A stretch of 64,000 nucleotides of DNA from Bacillota bacterium (GTDB lineage Bacteria > Bacillota > Clostridia > Lachnospirales > Lachnospiraceae): NCBI GenBank assembly GCA_023423335.1, contig JAFAFU010000084.1, forward strand, positions 105,047 to 169,046. The letters run 5' to 3'. The notes beneath the pieces were generated by a model that was given only the letters and a program-made list of their open reading frames with translations, was not told the origin of the DNA and did not search any database. Made by a program: the position numbers and the translations under genes. This document shows, one piece after another, positions 33,740 through 42,279 of this stretch (the first letter of the stretch is position 1; each line of letters starts with the position of its first letter).

Positions 33740-35371
33740 ATGAGACGAAAAACAAAACGCACCCTGCAGATTATGCTGATGGTTTTCAGTATGCTGGTAT
33801 TAGCCGCTGTCAGTTATCTGGCTTATCTGCAATATAAACCATTGGTAGTAAAAGCAGTGACCATAGAAGCCGGTACCCCCATGGTGGACGTGAAAGAATT
33901 TCTTCTTGAGAAGGAATTGGAGGGGAAATATGTCACAGACATTAATAATCTTGATCTGAATTCACCCGGAATATATGAAGTCCGGATTAAGGTCAGGAAC
34001 CGGATACTTAATTCTAATCTGGAGGTAGTAGACAGTACGGCGCCTTACGGCGAGCCGGTCAATATAACAGCATTAAAGGGTGAGAAGGTTCAAGCAGGGG
34101 CCTTCGTAAATAATGTAACCGATGCAACAACGGTCACGGCGGAATTTGCCAGGGAGCCGGACACATCGGTTCCGGGAGAGCAGGAGGTTTCCGTTATTTT
34201 AATGGATACCAGCGGAAACAGCTATAAGCTGAATGCTATGCTTATGGTTTTGGATGTAAAAAGTACGGTGACGGTAGAAGCCGGTTCCGTTATGGATATA
34301 CAGCCGGAGGATTTCCTGGATCATGATGATTATGATATTTCCTTTGTTACGGATATAAGGGCCTTGGATATCAGTAAACCTACGGTCCATGAGATAGAGA
34401 TTACCGTAGACGGTCATATATTCATCTCCGCGATAGAAGTAATCGATACGACACCTCCCACGGCAAAGACGGTGGACCGGACGATTTGGCAGGGGGAAAC
34501 CATCGAGGCATCGGCCTTTGTAACGGATATTCAGGATGTGTCCGGAATACAGTTTTCTTACAGGATGATTCCTGATTTTACCAGGCTGGGCAGTCAGGAG
34601 GTTACCGTAGTTTTGAAGGATACCTATGGCAACAAAACCGAATTGACGGCCAGGCTTACGGTGAAAGAGGATAAAGAGCCTCCGGTATTTACCGGAATCA
34701 GGGACAAGACCGTTTATGTGGGAGACGGAGTCGCGTACAAAAAAGGAGTCAGTGTAAGTGACAATAAGGATAGGGAGGTTTCCTTCCAGGTAGATTCCAG
34801 CAAGGTTAAGCTGAATAAGCCAGGGGTCTATACCGTCTATTATAGTGCGGTGGATACGGCGGGGAATAAAGCGTCAGCAACCTCAACCGTTACGGTTTTG
34901 GAGTTTATTGTTACGGATGAGATGCTGAATGAGCAGACAGATCGGATACTGTCGGATATTTTAACCGACGGCATGACCAAACGGGAGCAGGCGTATGAAA
35001 TATACCGATATGTAAAAAACCATGTGGCATATACCGGTGATTCGGACAAATCCAGTTGGAAGAATGAGGCTTACCGGGGAATAAAGAATGCGATAGGGGA
35101 CTGCTTCACCTATTATGCGGTATCCGAGGCGTTGCTTACCCGTGCCGGTATTGACAACATGCGGGTAACCCGTGTCGGCGGTAAGACCCAGCATTTTTGG
35201 AATTTGATTAACTGTGGAGATGGCTGGTATCATTTCGATTCCTGCCCCCATAAAGATAAAATAGAATCTTTTATGCTTACGGATGCGCAAGTGGAAGCTT
35301 ATACCGAAAAAAGAGGGAATAATTACTATACCTTTGATAAAACCTTGTATCCTGCCACACCGGCAGAATAA
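33740..35371 (+). CDS. Surface protein with Ig-like domains and a transglutaminase-like domain
   Basis: About 543 residues. A signal anchor (IMLMVFSMLVLAAVSYLAYL) is followed by three or four Ig-like units, each with a VTVEAG or similar start and the HEIEITV or YTVYYSAVDTAGNKAS strand pattern (DUF5011-like). The C-terminal 130 residues are transglutaminase-like: Cys in NAIGDCFTYYAVSEALL, His in KTQHFWNLI and Asp in WYHFDSCPH form the triad. Start ATG 33740 follows TTGGAGG; the longer frame from 33647 overlaps the promoter. A cell-wall peptidase or cross-linking role is likely. The envelope operon follows on the same strand. Confidence 0.85.
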   Translation: MRRKTKRTLQIMLMVFSMLVLAAVSYLAYLQYKPLVVKAVTIEAGTPMVDVKEFLLEKELEGKYVTDINNLDLNSPGIYEVRIKVRNRILNSNLEVVDSTAPYGEPVNITALKGEKVQAGAFVNNVTDATTVTAEFAREPDTSVPGEQEVSVILMDTSGNSYKLNAMLMVLDVKSTVTVEAGSVMDIQPEDFLDHDDYDISFVTDIRALDISKPTVHEIEITVDGHIFISAIEVIDTTPPTAKTVDRTIWQGETIEASAFVTDIQDVSGIQFSYRMIPDFTRLGSQEVTVVLKDTYGNKTELTARLTVKEDKEPPVFTGIRDKTVYVGDGVAYKKGVSVSDNKDREVSFQVDSSKVKLNKPGVYTVYYSAVDTAGNKASATSTVTVLEFIVTDEMLNEQTDRILSDILTDGMTKREQAYEIYRYVKNHVAYTGDSDKSSWKNEAYRGIKNAIGDCFTYYAVSEALLTRAGIDNMRVTRVGGKTQHFWNLINCGDGWYHFDSCPHKDKIESFMLTDAQVEAYTEKRGNNYYTFDKTLYPATPAE

Positions 35372-35455
35372 GCTGCGAGACGCGTAAAGCCGCAGGAAGG
35401 CAGTCAAACCGGCAGTACAAGTCCATCTGCCGGAAAGCCATACCGTAAGGGGGAG

Positions 35456-36187
35456 ATGTATACGAAAAAATTAGGTGTTATCGGCGGCTTAGGTCCGATG
35501 GCCACAGCTTATTTTTATGAACTGCTGATTAAGATGACGGATGCCGTCCGGGATCAGGAGCATATTGAGATGATCATCTTCAGTAAGCCCTCCATTCCGG
35601 ATCGGACGGATTATATTTTGGGCAGAAGCCGGGAGAATCCGGTGGAGCCCATGATAGAAGCCGGCAAAGCGCTGGTTCTTCTGGGTGCCGATTATCTTGC
35701 AATGCCCTGCATCACCGCCCATTATTTCCATGATATGCTGACGAAGGGAATCGGGGCGCCGATCATCCATATTGTCAGGGAGACCGCCGATTATCTGAAG
35801 GAGCAGGGAATTAGCAGGGCGGGCATTATGGCGACGGACGGAACAATACAAAGCGGTCTGTTTCAGAAGGAGCTGTCCGCCTGCGGGATAGAACCTTTGA
35901 TTCCCGCGGAAGTTTGTCAGGCCTTTGTGACAGACCTTATTTATAGGGATATCAAGGCAGGCCGGCCGGCCGGAATGGATAAGTTCCGGGCTGCTTCAGA
36001 TGAGCTTAAAGCCAGGGGAGCGCAGGTAATCATCCTCGGTTGTACGGAGCTGTCTCTGATCAAGAGGGATAACGAGCTGGGGCCGGGCTTCATCGACGCT
36101 ATGGAGGTTCTGGCAAAATGCTGCATCCGTCTGTGCGAAGCTAAGCTAAAGCCGGAATACGGCAGTCTGATTACGCAGCAGCAATAG
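35456..36187 (+). CDS. Aspartate/glutamate racemase family enzyme
   Basis: 243 residues. Cofactor-independent racemase fold: GVIGGLGPMATAYFYELL at the N-terminus, one catalytic Cys in AMPCITAHYF and the other in ILGCTELSL. The usual MPCNT motif reads MPCIT here, an Asn to Ile change near the first Cys that may alter substrate choice. The family makes D-Asp, D-Glu or broader D-amino acids. It immediately precedes a dlt-like gene set on the same strand (87 bases), so it may supply a D-amino acid for wall modification (inference). GGGGGAG lies before the start. Confidence 0.87.
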   Translation: MYTKKLGVIGGLGPMATAYFYELLIKMTDAVRDQEHIEMIIFSKPSIPDRTDYILGRSRENPVEPMIEAGKALVLLGADYLAMPCITAHYFHDMLTKGIGAPIIHIVRETADYLKEQGISRAGIMATDGTIQSGLFQKELSACGIEPLIPAEVCQAFVTDLIYRDIKAGRPAGMDKFRAASDELKARGAQVIILGCTELSLIKRDNELGPGFIDAMEVLAKCCIRLCEAKLKPEYGSLITQQQ

Positions 36188-36206
36188 CCCGGTCGGTCGG
36201 GTTTTA
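36187..36206 (+). terminator. Weak terminator or attenuator after the racemase gene
   Basis: CCCG and CGGG form a short stem followed by TTTT. It may reduce rather than end transcription into the dlt-like genes. Confidence 0.35.
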
Positions 36207-36274
36207 CATAAAAGAGGAAGGCATGCCGTTTAAGGCAATGCCGGAAGGAGATATCTTCCGGCAGGGATAGAAGA

Positions 36275-37786
36275 ATGCAGAGAAACGTATTAGAATACTT
36301 AGAGCAGATAGTCACCAGGGTTCCTGCAAAAACTGCGTATGCGGATGAGAGCACCGGCGTATCCTTTGAAGAGGTTTTCCGGAACGCCAGGGCGATCGGA
36401 ACCTTTTTGAATCAGGAGGGACACAGGAAAGAACCCGTTGTTGTGTTCATGGGAAAGCACCCGCGGACCATAATAACCTTTTTTGGAGTAATCTATTCCG
36501 GCTGTTATTATGTTCCGATTGACGAGGAGATGCCCAGACACCGGATTGAGCTGATTTTCCAGAGCCTTAAGCCCGGAGCAGTCATCTGTGACAATGAAAC
36601 GATGCGGTCCCTGGAGGGTTTTGATTATCACGGAAAAGTATATAATTATGAGAATATGGTCAATACTCCAATCAGGGAAGGAGTCCTGGCAGAAATCAGA
36701 GACAGACAGATTGATACGGATCCGATCTATATCGTATTTACTTCCGGGTCTACGGGAATCCCCAAGGGGGTTATTGCCTGCCACCGGTCCGTCATAGATT
36801 ATATCGAAAGCTTGTCCGAGGTTCTTAAGTTTAATCAGGATACGATATTCGGCAACCAGACGCCGCTTTATGTGGATGCCTGTCTGAAGGAGCTGTATCC
36901 GACCTTGAAGTTTGGCGCGACAACCCATATCGTTCCAAAGAGCTTGTTTATGTTTCCGTTAAAGCTTGTGGAATTTTTGAATGAGAAGAAGATTAATACT
37001 ATTTGCTGGGTGGTGTCGGCCCTGACGATGATTTCGGCCTTTGGAGCCCTGGAGAAAGAGGTTCCGAAATATTTACACACCATTGCCTTTGGCAGCGAGG
37101 TATTCCCGATCAAGCAGTTTAATTTGTGGAAAAAACACCTCCCGGAGGCAAGGTTTGTGAATTTATACGGGCCGACCGAGGCAACCGGAATGTCCTGTTA
37201 TTATGAGGTCAATCGGGAATTTGCTTTGGACGAGATGATACCAGTCGGAGGCCCTTTCCGGAACACGGAAATTATCCTTCTGGATGAGAATAACAAGCAT
37301 CCCGCCGACGGGGAAGCCGGAGAGATCTGTATCCGCGGAACCTCGTTAACTCTGGGATATTATCAGAATTTTGAAAAGACCAATGAGGTCTTCGTACAAA
37401 ATCCCCTGAATACCTGCTATCCGGAGCTGATCTATTGTACCGGTGATCTGGGTAAATATAATGAATACGGGGAGCTGGTCTTCGTCTCCCGTAAGGACAA
37501 CCAAATCAAGCATATGGGACACCGGATCGAGCTGGGAGAGATTGAGGTTGTCACCAATATGCATCCGGAGATTAAGAGCGCCTGCTGCATCTTTGATGAT
37601 ACAAAGAAGAAGATTGTCCTGTATTACGTCGGAGATATTACGACCGCTGCGCTGGCTGAGTTTTTAAAGGAAAAACTGCCAAGATATATGGTGCCGAATG
37701 TGATGGAGGCGATTCCTATAATGCCGCTGACCCCCAACGGCAAGATAGACAGGGTTTCCCTGAAGGAAAAATATCAGAAAAAATAA
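36275..37786 (+). CDS. DltA-like amino-acid adenylation enzyme
   Basis: 503 residues. Activates an amino acid as its AMP ester and loads it on the carrier encoded next. Motifs: IVFTSGSTGIPKG (P-loop, about 153-165), NLYGPTEATG, YCTGDLG, HMGHRIELGEIE and the catalytic Lys in TPNGKID. Asp201, which would hold the alpha-amino group, is present. In D-alanine-specific DltA the motif FCGE provides a Cys for selectivity; here it reads FGSE (Gly273), and the Val after the GPTEAT motif is Gly305. The substrate may therefore not be D-alanine. Part of the 36.3-40.9 kb operon. Confidence 0.85.
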   Translation: MQRNVLEYLEQIVTRVPAKTAYADESTGVSFEEVFRNARAIGTFLNQEGHRKEPVVVFMGKHPRTIITFFGVIYSGCYYVPIDEEMPRHRIELIFQSLKPGAVICDNETMRSLEGFDYHGKVYNYENMVNTPIREGVLAEIRDRQIDTDPIYIVFTSGSTGIPKGVIACHRSVIDYIESLSEVLKFNQDTIFGNQTPLYVDACLKELYPTLKFGATTHIVPKSLFMFPLKLVEFLNEKKINTICWVVSALTMISAFGALEKEVPKYLHTIAFGSEVFPIKQFNLWKKHLPEARFVNLYGPTEATGMSCYYEVNREFALDEMIPVGGPFRNTEIILLDENNKHPADGEAGEICIRGTSLTLGYYQNFEKTNEVFVQNPLNTCYPELIYCTGDLGKYNEYGELVFVSRKDNQIKHMGHRIELGEIEVVTNMHPEIKSACCIFDDTKKKIVLYYVGDITTAALAEFLKEKLPRYMVPNVMEAIPIMPLTPNGKIDRVSLKEKYQKK

Positions 37787-37835
37787 GGCAGGTCCTGCCT
37801 GACCGTAAAAATACAATAGAATTGGAGATATAAAA

Positions 37836-38066
37836 ATGGAACAGATCATTGAGATATTAAGCGGATTACACCCCGAGGTGGATTTTGAAACCTGTACGAC
37901 CCTGATTGATGACCGGATTATCGATTCCTTTGATATCGTGTCCATCATTTCCGATATCAGTGATGAATTTGACATCACCATTCCGGTGGAGGAGATCGTA
38001 CCTAAGAATTTTAACTCTGCGAAGGCGCTCCATGCTTTGGTAGAACGTCTGATTGAAGAAGAATAA
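37836..38066 (+). CDS. DltC-like carrier protein
   Basis: 76 residues, an acyl-carrier fold of four helices. The phosphopantetheine Ser lies in RIIDSFDIV. The protein is acidic throughout (EFDITIPVEEI, LVERLIEEE), as carriers are. GGAGAT lies upstream. It sits between the adenylation enzyme and the MBOAT gene, the classical DltA-C-B order seen in some species, and would carry the activated amino acid to the membrane. Confidence 0.9.
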   Translation: MEQIIEILSGLHPEVDFETCTTLIDDRIIDSFDIVSIISDISDEFDITIPVEEIVPKNFNSAKALHALVERLIEEE

Positions 38067-38077
38067 CAGGGGGCTCT

Positions 38078-39670
38078 ATGCTTTTTACATCATACCGATT
38101 TATACTATTCCTGATTATATTGGTAACCCTGTATTATTTGATACCGAAGAAGCTCCAATGGAAGCTGCTGCTTCTGGCCAGCTATGTGTTTTACTGCTTC
38201 GCAGGACTCGGATACCTGGTGTATATACTGGCAACGACGGTATCCACATACTATGCCGGCCGCAGGATGGACCGGCTGCAGACGATACAGACGGATTACC
38301 TGAAGGAGAAAAAGGAGGAGCTTTCCAGGGAAGACAGGAAGGCTTATAGGGCCAGGATGAAGGGGAAGCAGCGAAAGTGGCTGGTCCTGTGCCTGGTTTT
38401 TAACTTTGGTATCCTGGCTGTTTTGAAGTACTCGGATTTTGCAATTCTGAACATTAATTCCGTATTTGATTTATTCCGGGTCAGGAAGCACCTGCCCGTT
38501 CTGGGCTTTGTGCTGCCCTTAGGGATATCCTTCTATACCTTCCAGACCATGGGTTACATCATCGATATTTACCGCGATAAGTATGCTGCGGAGAAAAATC
38601 CATTCAAACTGGCCTTGTTCATATCGTTTTTCCCCCAGCTGATCCAGGGACCGATCAGCCGTTTTGATGCTTTAAAGGAAACCTTATTTGCACCCCATTT
38701 CTATAATTCAAGGAACCTGTCCTTCGGGTTGCAGAGAATCCTCTGGGGCTTTTTTAAGAAGCTGGTGATTGCGGACCGGCTTTTTGCAGCGGTCAGTACG
38801 ATTGTACAAAACCCAGGGGAATACCGTGGGGCTTACGTTCTGGCAGGGATGTTCTTCTATGCTATCGAGCTGTATGCCGATTTCACCGGAGGGATCGATA
38901 TTGCCATCGGTGCGGCGGAGCTTTTGGGCATCCGGCTGGAGGAGAACTTCAATCGGCCGTATTTCTCCAAATCCATCACGGAATACTGGAGAAGATGGCA
39001 TATCACGCTGGGTACCTGGTTCAAGGATTATATGTTTTACCCGATCTCTGTCAGTAAATCCATGCTGAACCTGTCAAAGAAAAGCAGAAGGATGTTAGGG
39101 GATGCGATTGGTAAGAGGATACCGGTATACCTGGCAACCATCATAGTATGGTTTACGACCGGTATATGGCACGGCGCCGCCTGGAATTTTATCGTGTGGG
39201 GATTGTTAAACTGTCTGGTAATCCTAATATCCCAGGAGTGCATCCCCTTTTATAACAGATTTCATGAGAGATTTCATGTCGGACATACTTTCTGGTACCG
39301 AATGTTCCAGGTGGCCAGGACTTTCTGGCTGATGAGCTTTTTAAGGACCCTGGACTGCTATGGGAATGTCGGGGTAACCTTCCGTATGTATGGTACCATC
39401 CTGACGGAATGGAATCTTCCGGAGCTGTTTGGCGGAGGATTCTTAAGTCTCGGACTGACTATGCATGATTATGGAGTATTATTCATAGCGGTTGCGACGC
39501 TTCTGTTTGTCAGTCTAAAAGCCAGGGCGGGAAGCTTCCGGGAACGGCTGGCGAACAGACCATTGGTTTTGCGGTATACCGCCTGCTTTCTCCTGTTCTT
39601 GGCCATCCTGATTTTCGGAGCCTATGGAGTGGGCTATGATTCGAATCAATTTATCTACAGCAGATTCTGA
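38078..39670 (+). CDS. DltB-like MBOAT membrane acyltransferase
   Basis: 530 residues with about eleven membrane helices. MBOAT features: ADFTGGIDIAIGAAELLGI, EYWRRWHITLGTWFKDYMF and the catalytic His in TTGIWHGAAWNFIVWGLLN. It moves the amino acid from the carrier protein to an acceptor outside the membrane. Starts 11 bases after the carrier gene, behind CAGGGGG. Length is longer than the typical DltB (about 400), with an insertion of charged residues near residues 65-105. Alginate O-acetyltransferase AlgI is a relative; the carrier-protein neighbour favours the Dlt type. Confidence 0.9.
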   Translation: MLFTSYRFILFLIILVTLYYLIPKKLQWKLLLLASYVFYCFAGLGYLVYILATTVSTYYAGRRMDRLQTIQTDYLKEKKEELSREDRKAYRARMKGKQRKWLVLCLVFNFGILAVLKYSDFAILNINSVFDLFRVRKHLPVLGFVLPLGISFYTFQTMGYIIDIYRDKYAAEKNPFKLALFISFFPQLIQGPISRFDALKETLFAPHFYNSRNLSFGLQRILWGFFKKLVIADRLFAAVSTIVQNPGEYRGAYVLAGMFFYAIELYADFTGGIDIAIGAAELLGIRLEENFNRPYFSKSITEYWRRWHITLGTWFKDYMFYPISVSKSMLNLSKKSRRMLGDAIGKRIPVYLATIIVWFTTGIWHGAAWNFIVWGLLNCLVILISQECIPFYNRFHERFHVGHTFWYRMFQVARTFWLMSFLRTLDCYGNVGVTFRMYGTILTEWNLPELFGGGFLSLGLTMHDYGVLFIAVATLLFVSLKARAGSFRERLANRPLVLRYTACFLLFLAILIFGAYGVGYDSNQFIYSRF

Positions 39671-39789
39671 TTTGCAGTGGAGTAAAGGCTGACGGCAATA
39701 TCTTTAAATGATCGCTTCAGCGAAAACATCATGGGGAAGACTGCCGCAGGTGCAAACTAACGCAAAGGGCAGGTGTGTCTGGCTGGTGT

Positions 39790-39837
39790 GAATATGTGCT
39801 GACGACGGAATTCGCGAGCATCAAAAGTATGGAGGAT
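39790..39837 (+). repeat. Leader repeat copy B, upstream of the DltD-like gene
   Basis: GTGCTGACG...GAATTCGCGAGCATC...GTATGGAGGATT is a diverged copy of the leader repeat found before 30961 and 46516. The terminal TGGAGG is the ribosome-binding site of ATG 39845. Its stem is weaker than in the other copies. Confidence 0.6.
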
Positions 39838-39844
39838 TTATAGG

Positions 39845-40936
39845 ATGAAAATAAAGAAAATCATATTCAATATAGCGTTCCTGTGCTTTGCGCTGATTTT
39901 TCTCGTAGTTCTCCAGAGACTGTTCATGCCCAAATATGTCAATGAGATTCATGAAGGCAGACTGGTGGAGGAATATTATGATGAGGTTAAGGACCATGAT
40001 GTAATATTTATTGGGGATTGTGAAGTTTTCTCCAACATCTCGCCCGTTACCCTATGGGAAAAGTACGGTATTACCAGCTATATCCGGGGAAGCGCCCAGC
40101 AGCTGATCTGGCAGTCCTATTATCTGCTGGAGGAGACTCTAAAGTATGAGAAGCCGAAGGCCGTGGTATTCAATGTACTGGCTATGAAATACAATGAACC
40201 GCAGAAGGAAGCCTACAACCGCTTAACCCTGGACGGAATGAAGATGTCGGGAGTAAAGCTGGATGCCATCCGGGCTTCCATGGTGGAAGGAGAAGAATTT
40301 ATCTCCTATCTCTTTCCGCTGTTAAGGTATCATACGAGATGGAAGGAGCTGTCCGGGGAGGATTTTAGATACCTGTTCGGTAAGGATAAGATATCCCATA
40401 ATGGTTTTCTAATGAGGATAGATACAAGACCGGTAACGGTGCTTCCCACAGGCAGAAAGCTGCCGGATTACCGGTTTGGCAGTAACAGCTATGCTTATCT
40501 TGACAAAATGACGAAGCTTTGCAAGGAGAACGGGATCGAACTGATTCTGATTAAGTCCCCCAGCGTATATCCCTACTGGTATGAGGAATGGGATCAGCAG
40601 ATGGTGGATTATGCGAAGGAGAATGATCTGACTTATCTTAATTTCCTGGAGGCTGCCGAGGAAATGGGTCTGGATTATTCCACAGATACCTATGACAGCG
40701 GATTGCATCTGAATCTGGCCGGAGCGGAGAAGTTCTCAGACTACTTTGGCAGAATACTTCGTGAGGACTACGGTCTGGAGGATCACAGACAGGACCCGAA
40801 GCTGTCACAAATCTGGCAGGAGAAGACGGATTTCTACTATGAAATGAAGGCGGATCAGGAGAGAGAGATGAAGGAATTCGGCTATCTTAAGAGCTACGGC
40901 GCGGCTGCCCAGACGATCGAAACCACGGAACCGTAA
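39845..40936 (+). CDS. DltD-like SGNH-fold protein with Cys in place of the nucleophile Ser
   Basis: 363 residues. One N-terminal signal anchor (IAFLCFALIFLVVLQRLF) and an extracellular SGNH-like domain. Block I reads IFIGDCEVF: Cys59 occupies the position of the Ser in GDS. Further blocks: YIRGSAQQ, the conserved Asn in VVFNVLAMKYN, and an Asp284/His288 pair in DSGLHLN. DltD helps move D-alanine onto teichoic acids outside the membrane. The gene is placed as dltD is in dlt operons, but its 174-base leader may allow separate translational control. Confidence 0.8.
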   Translation: MKIKKIIFNIAFLCFALIFLVVLQRLFMPKYVNEIHEGRLVEEYYDEVKDHDVIFIGDCEVFSNISPVTLWEKYGITSYIRGSAQQLIWQSYYLLEETLKYEKPKAVVFNVLAMKYNEPQKEAYNRLTLDGMKMSGVKLDAIRASMVEGEEFISYLFPLLRYHTRWKELSGEDFRYLFGKDKISHNGFLMRIDTRPVTVLPTGRKLPDYRFGSNSYAYLDKMTKLCKENGIELILIKSPSVYPYWYEEWDQQMVDYAKENDLTYLNFLEAAEEMGLDYSTDTYDSGLHLNLAGAEKFSDYFGRILREDYGLEDHRQDPKLSQIWQEKTDFYYEMKADQEREMKEFGYLKSYGAAAQTIETTEP

Positions 40937-41106
40937 AAAAATGATGCAATATCAGTAATTTAATGATAAAATATTAAAATGACAGATGCAAAAGGTTAAC
41001 CTGTGAAGTAAATGAATTTTTCACAAAGCAAATCAGAATAAATTTGCTTGGAAATGACCGTGATTTGTACAAGCGGTTACTCCTTGTTATTCTGGGTTTT
41101 AAGCTG

Positions 41107-41124
41107 CCTTAAAGCAGCATGGAG
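41107..41124 (+). repeat. Leader repeat copy D, before the 41133 lipoprotein gene
   Basis: A GCTGC...GCAGC hairpin (about 41102-41119) is followed by ATGGAGGG, the ribosome-binding site. It matches the first hairpin of the rlmD leader. Upstream, ATGAATTTTTCACAAAGC also resembles that leader. Confidence 0.55.
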
Positions 41125-41132
41125 GGATTTGA

Positions 41133-41699
41133 ATGAAAAAGTTATTGGTTTTAATTATAATGGGTTTGCTGCTTACCGGATGCAGTGCAAAGGAGCAGCC
41201 GGATGCTGATAATACCGGAGGGCCTGGAACCGGTCAGGATACCGAGGATACGAAAGGGGATACTTCTGGCGACAATACCGAAGCGAAGGCAGGCTTTGTG
41301 TTTGATTACAACGGAGTGGATATCCTTATGAATACGGATGTGACGTCGGTACTGACAGCCCTGGGAGAACCTCAGGAGTATTTTGAAGCAAAGAGCTGCG
41401 CCTTTGACGGCATGGATAAAACCTACTTCTATAATGGAATAGAGCTGACCACCTATCCGAAGAGCGACAAACAGGATTATATTTCTTCCGTCTACTTTAA
41501 GGATGACTCCGTCAGTACATCAGAAGGAATCTATATCGGTTCCACATTGCAGGAGGTTTTGGATGCCTACGGTGAGAATTATTCCGGTAACGGTGAAGCC
41601 TACACCTACACCAAGGAGGATTCCTCCATCATGTTTATCATTGAGGAGGATGAAGTAACCTCGATTACCTATCTGGCTGCTTTGGAGGAGCTTCAGTAA
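41133..41699 (+). CDS. Small lipoprotein
   Basis: 188 residues. A signal peptide (LLVLIIMGLLLTGC) with a clear lipobox is followed by a Thr/Asp/Gly-rich linker of about 30 residues and a beta-rich domain: DYNGVDILMNTDVTSVLTAL, GIELTTYPKSDKQDYISSVY and GIYIGSTLQEVLDAYGENYS. This resembles small domains that repeat a G-x-T-x-x-x-V-x-x-x-LG motif in Clostridia lipoproteins. No enzyme motif. Its leader carries the repeat described at 41107. Function unknown. Confidence 0.75.
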   Translation: MKKLLVLIIMGLLLTGCSAKEQPDADNTGGPGTGQDTEDTKGDTSGDNTEAKAGFVFDYNGVDILMNTDVTSVLTALGEPQEYFEAKSCAFDGMDKTYFYNGIELTTYPKSDKQDYISSVYFKDDSVSTSEGIYIGSTLQEVLDAYGENYSGNGEAYTYTKEDSSIMFIIEEDEVTSITYLAALEELQ

Positions 41700-42027
41700 C
41701 GAGCTGTGATATTGCGCTGAAATCCGCAAAAGCAATAATAGTACATGCATTCAACGGCAGATTTGGCTATGGATAATCCCTGGCTGAAGCTGCTTTTTTT
41801 CTGGTTATAAACCATCCGGGAATCAGTGAAAGCTCTTCTGCAAGCTTAAATTCCAGTTCCGTGGCCTCTATGCAGGAACCAATTGATCTCTTAAGATTTG
41901 CATCACCACATGAAACAGCCAAACATAAAACGAGTAAGCCACATATTTGATAGAAGCCTGGATAACCTAAATATAGTCAGAGGATAATACGAATTAAGTA
42001 ATTTATTCAGGCTTTGTATGGGGCTGA
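41700..42027. other. Intergenic stretch with a possible minus-strand gene scrap
   Basis: No start-to-stop gene is supported. On the minus strand a frame is open from about 41979 to TAG at 41767 and reads like protein near its end (ATELEFKLAEELSLIPGWFI) but has no ATG or ribosome-binding site; it may be a decayed gene. Otherwise nothing recognisable. Confidence 0.4.
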
Positions 42028-42279
42028 CAAAAAGCACTCACGTGCTTTTCGCAGAGTATTTGCATACCGCTGAAGCGGCAAATGGAGGTTAGGTTGAAAG
42101 AAAGTGCATTTTTCAACCGGCAAAAAGCACTTATGTGCTTTTCGCTTAGGTTTTGTATGCCGCTGAAGCGGCAGATGGGGGTTAGGTAGAAAAGAAGTAC
42201 ATTTTTCAACCGGCAAAAAGTACTCACGTACTTTTCGCTTAGGTTTTTCATGCCGCTGAAGCGGCAGATGGAGGTTGCA
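42028..42279 (+). repeat. Three tandem 93 bp structured repeats before the alcohol dehydrogenase gene
   Basis: Units begin at 42028, 42121 and 42214; the third is cut short by the start codon. Each has an AAAAGCAC/GTGCTTTT hairpin, a CCGCTGAAGCGG hairpin and a following ATGGAGG. In unit 3 the first hairpin is GTAC/GTAC, a compensatory change on both arms. The end of each unit (AGTGCATTTTT or AGTACATTTTT) can also pair with the head of the next. The last ATGGAGG is the ribosome-binding site of TTG 42280. Likely a structured RNA leader. Confidence 0.8.

Noticed and set aside
42028..42279. CRISPR array
   Set aside because: The 93 bp units are contiguous repeats without variable spacers, and no cas genes are present.
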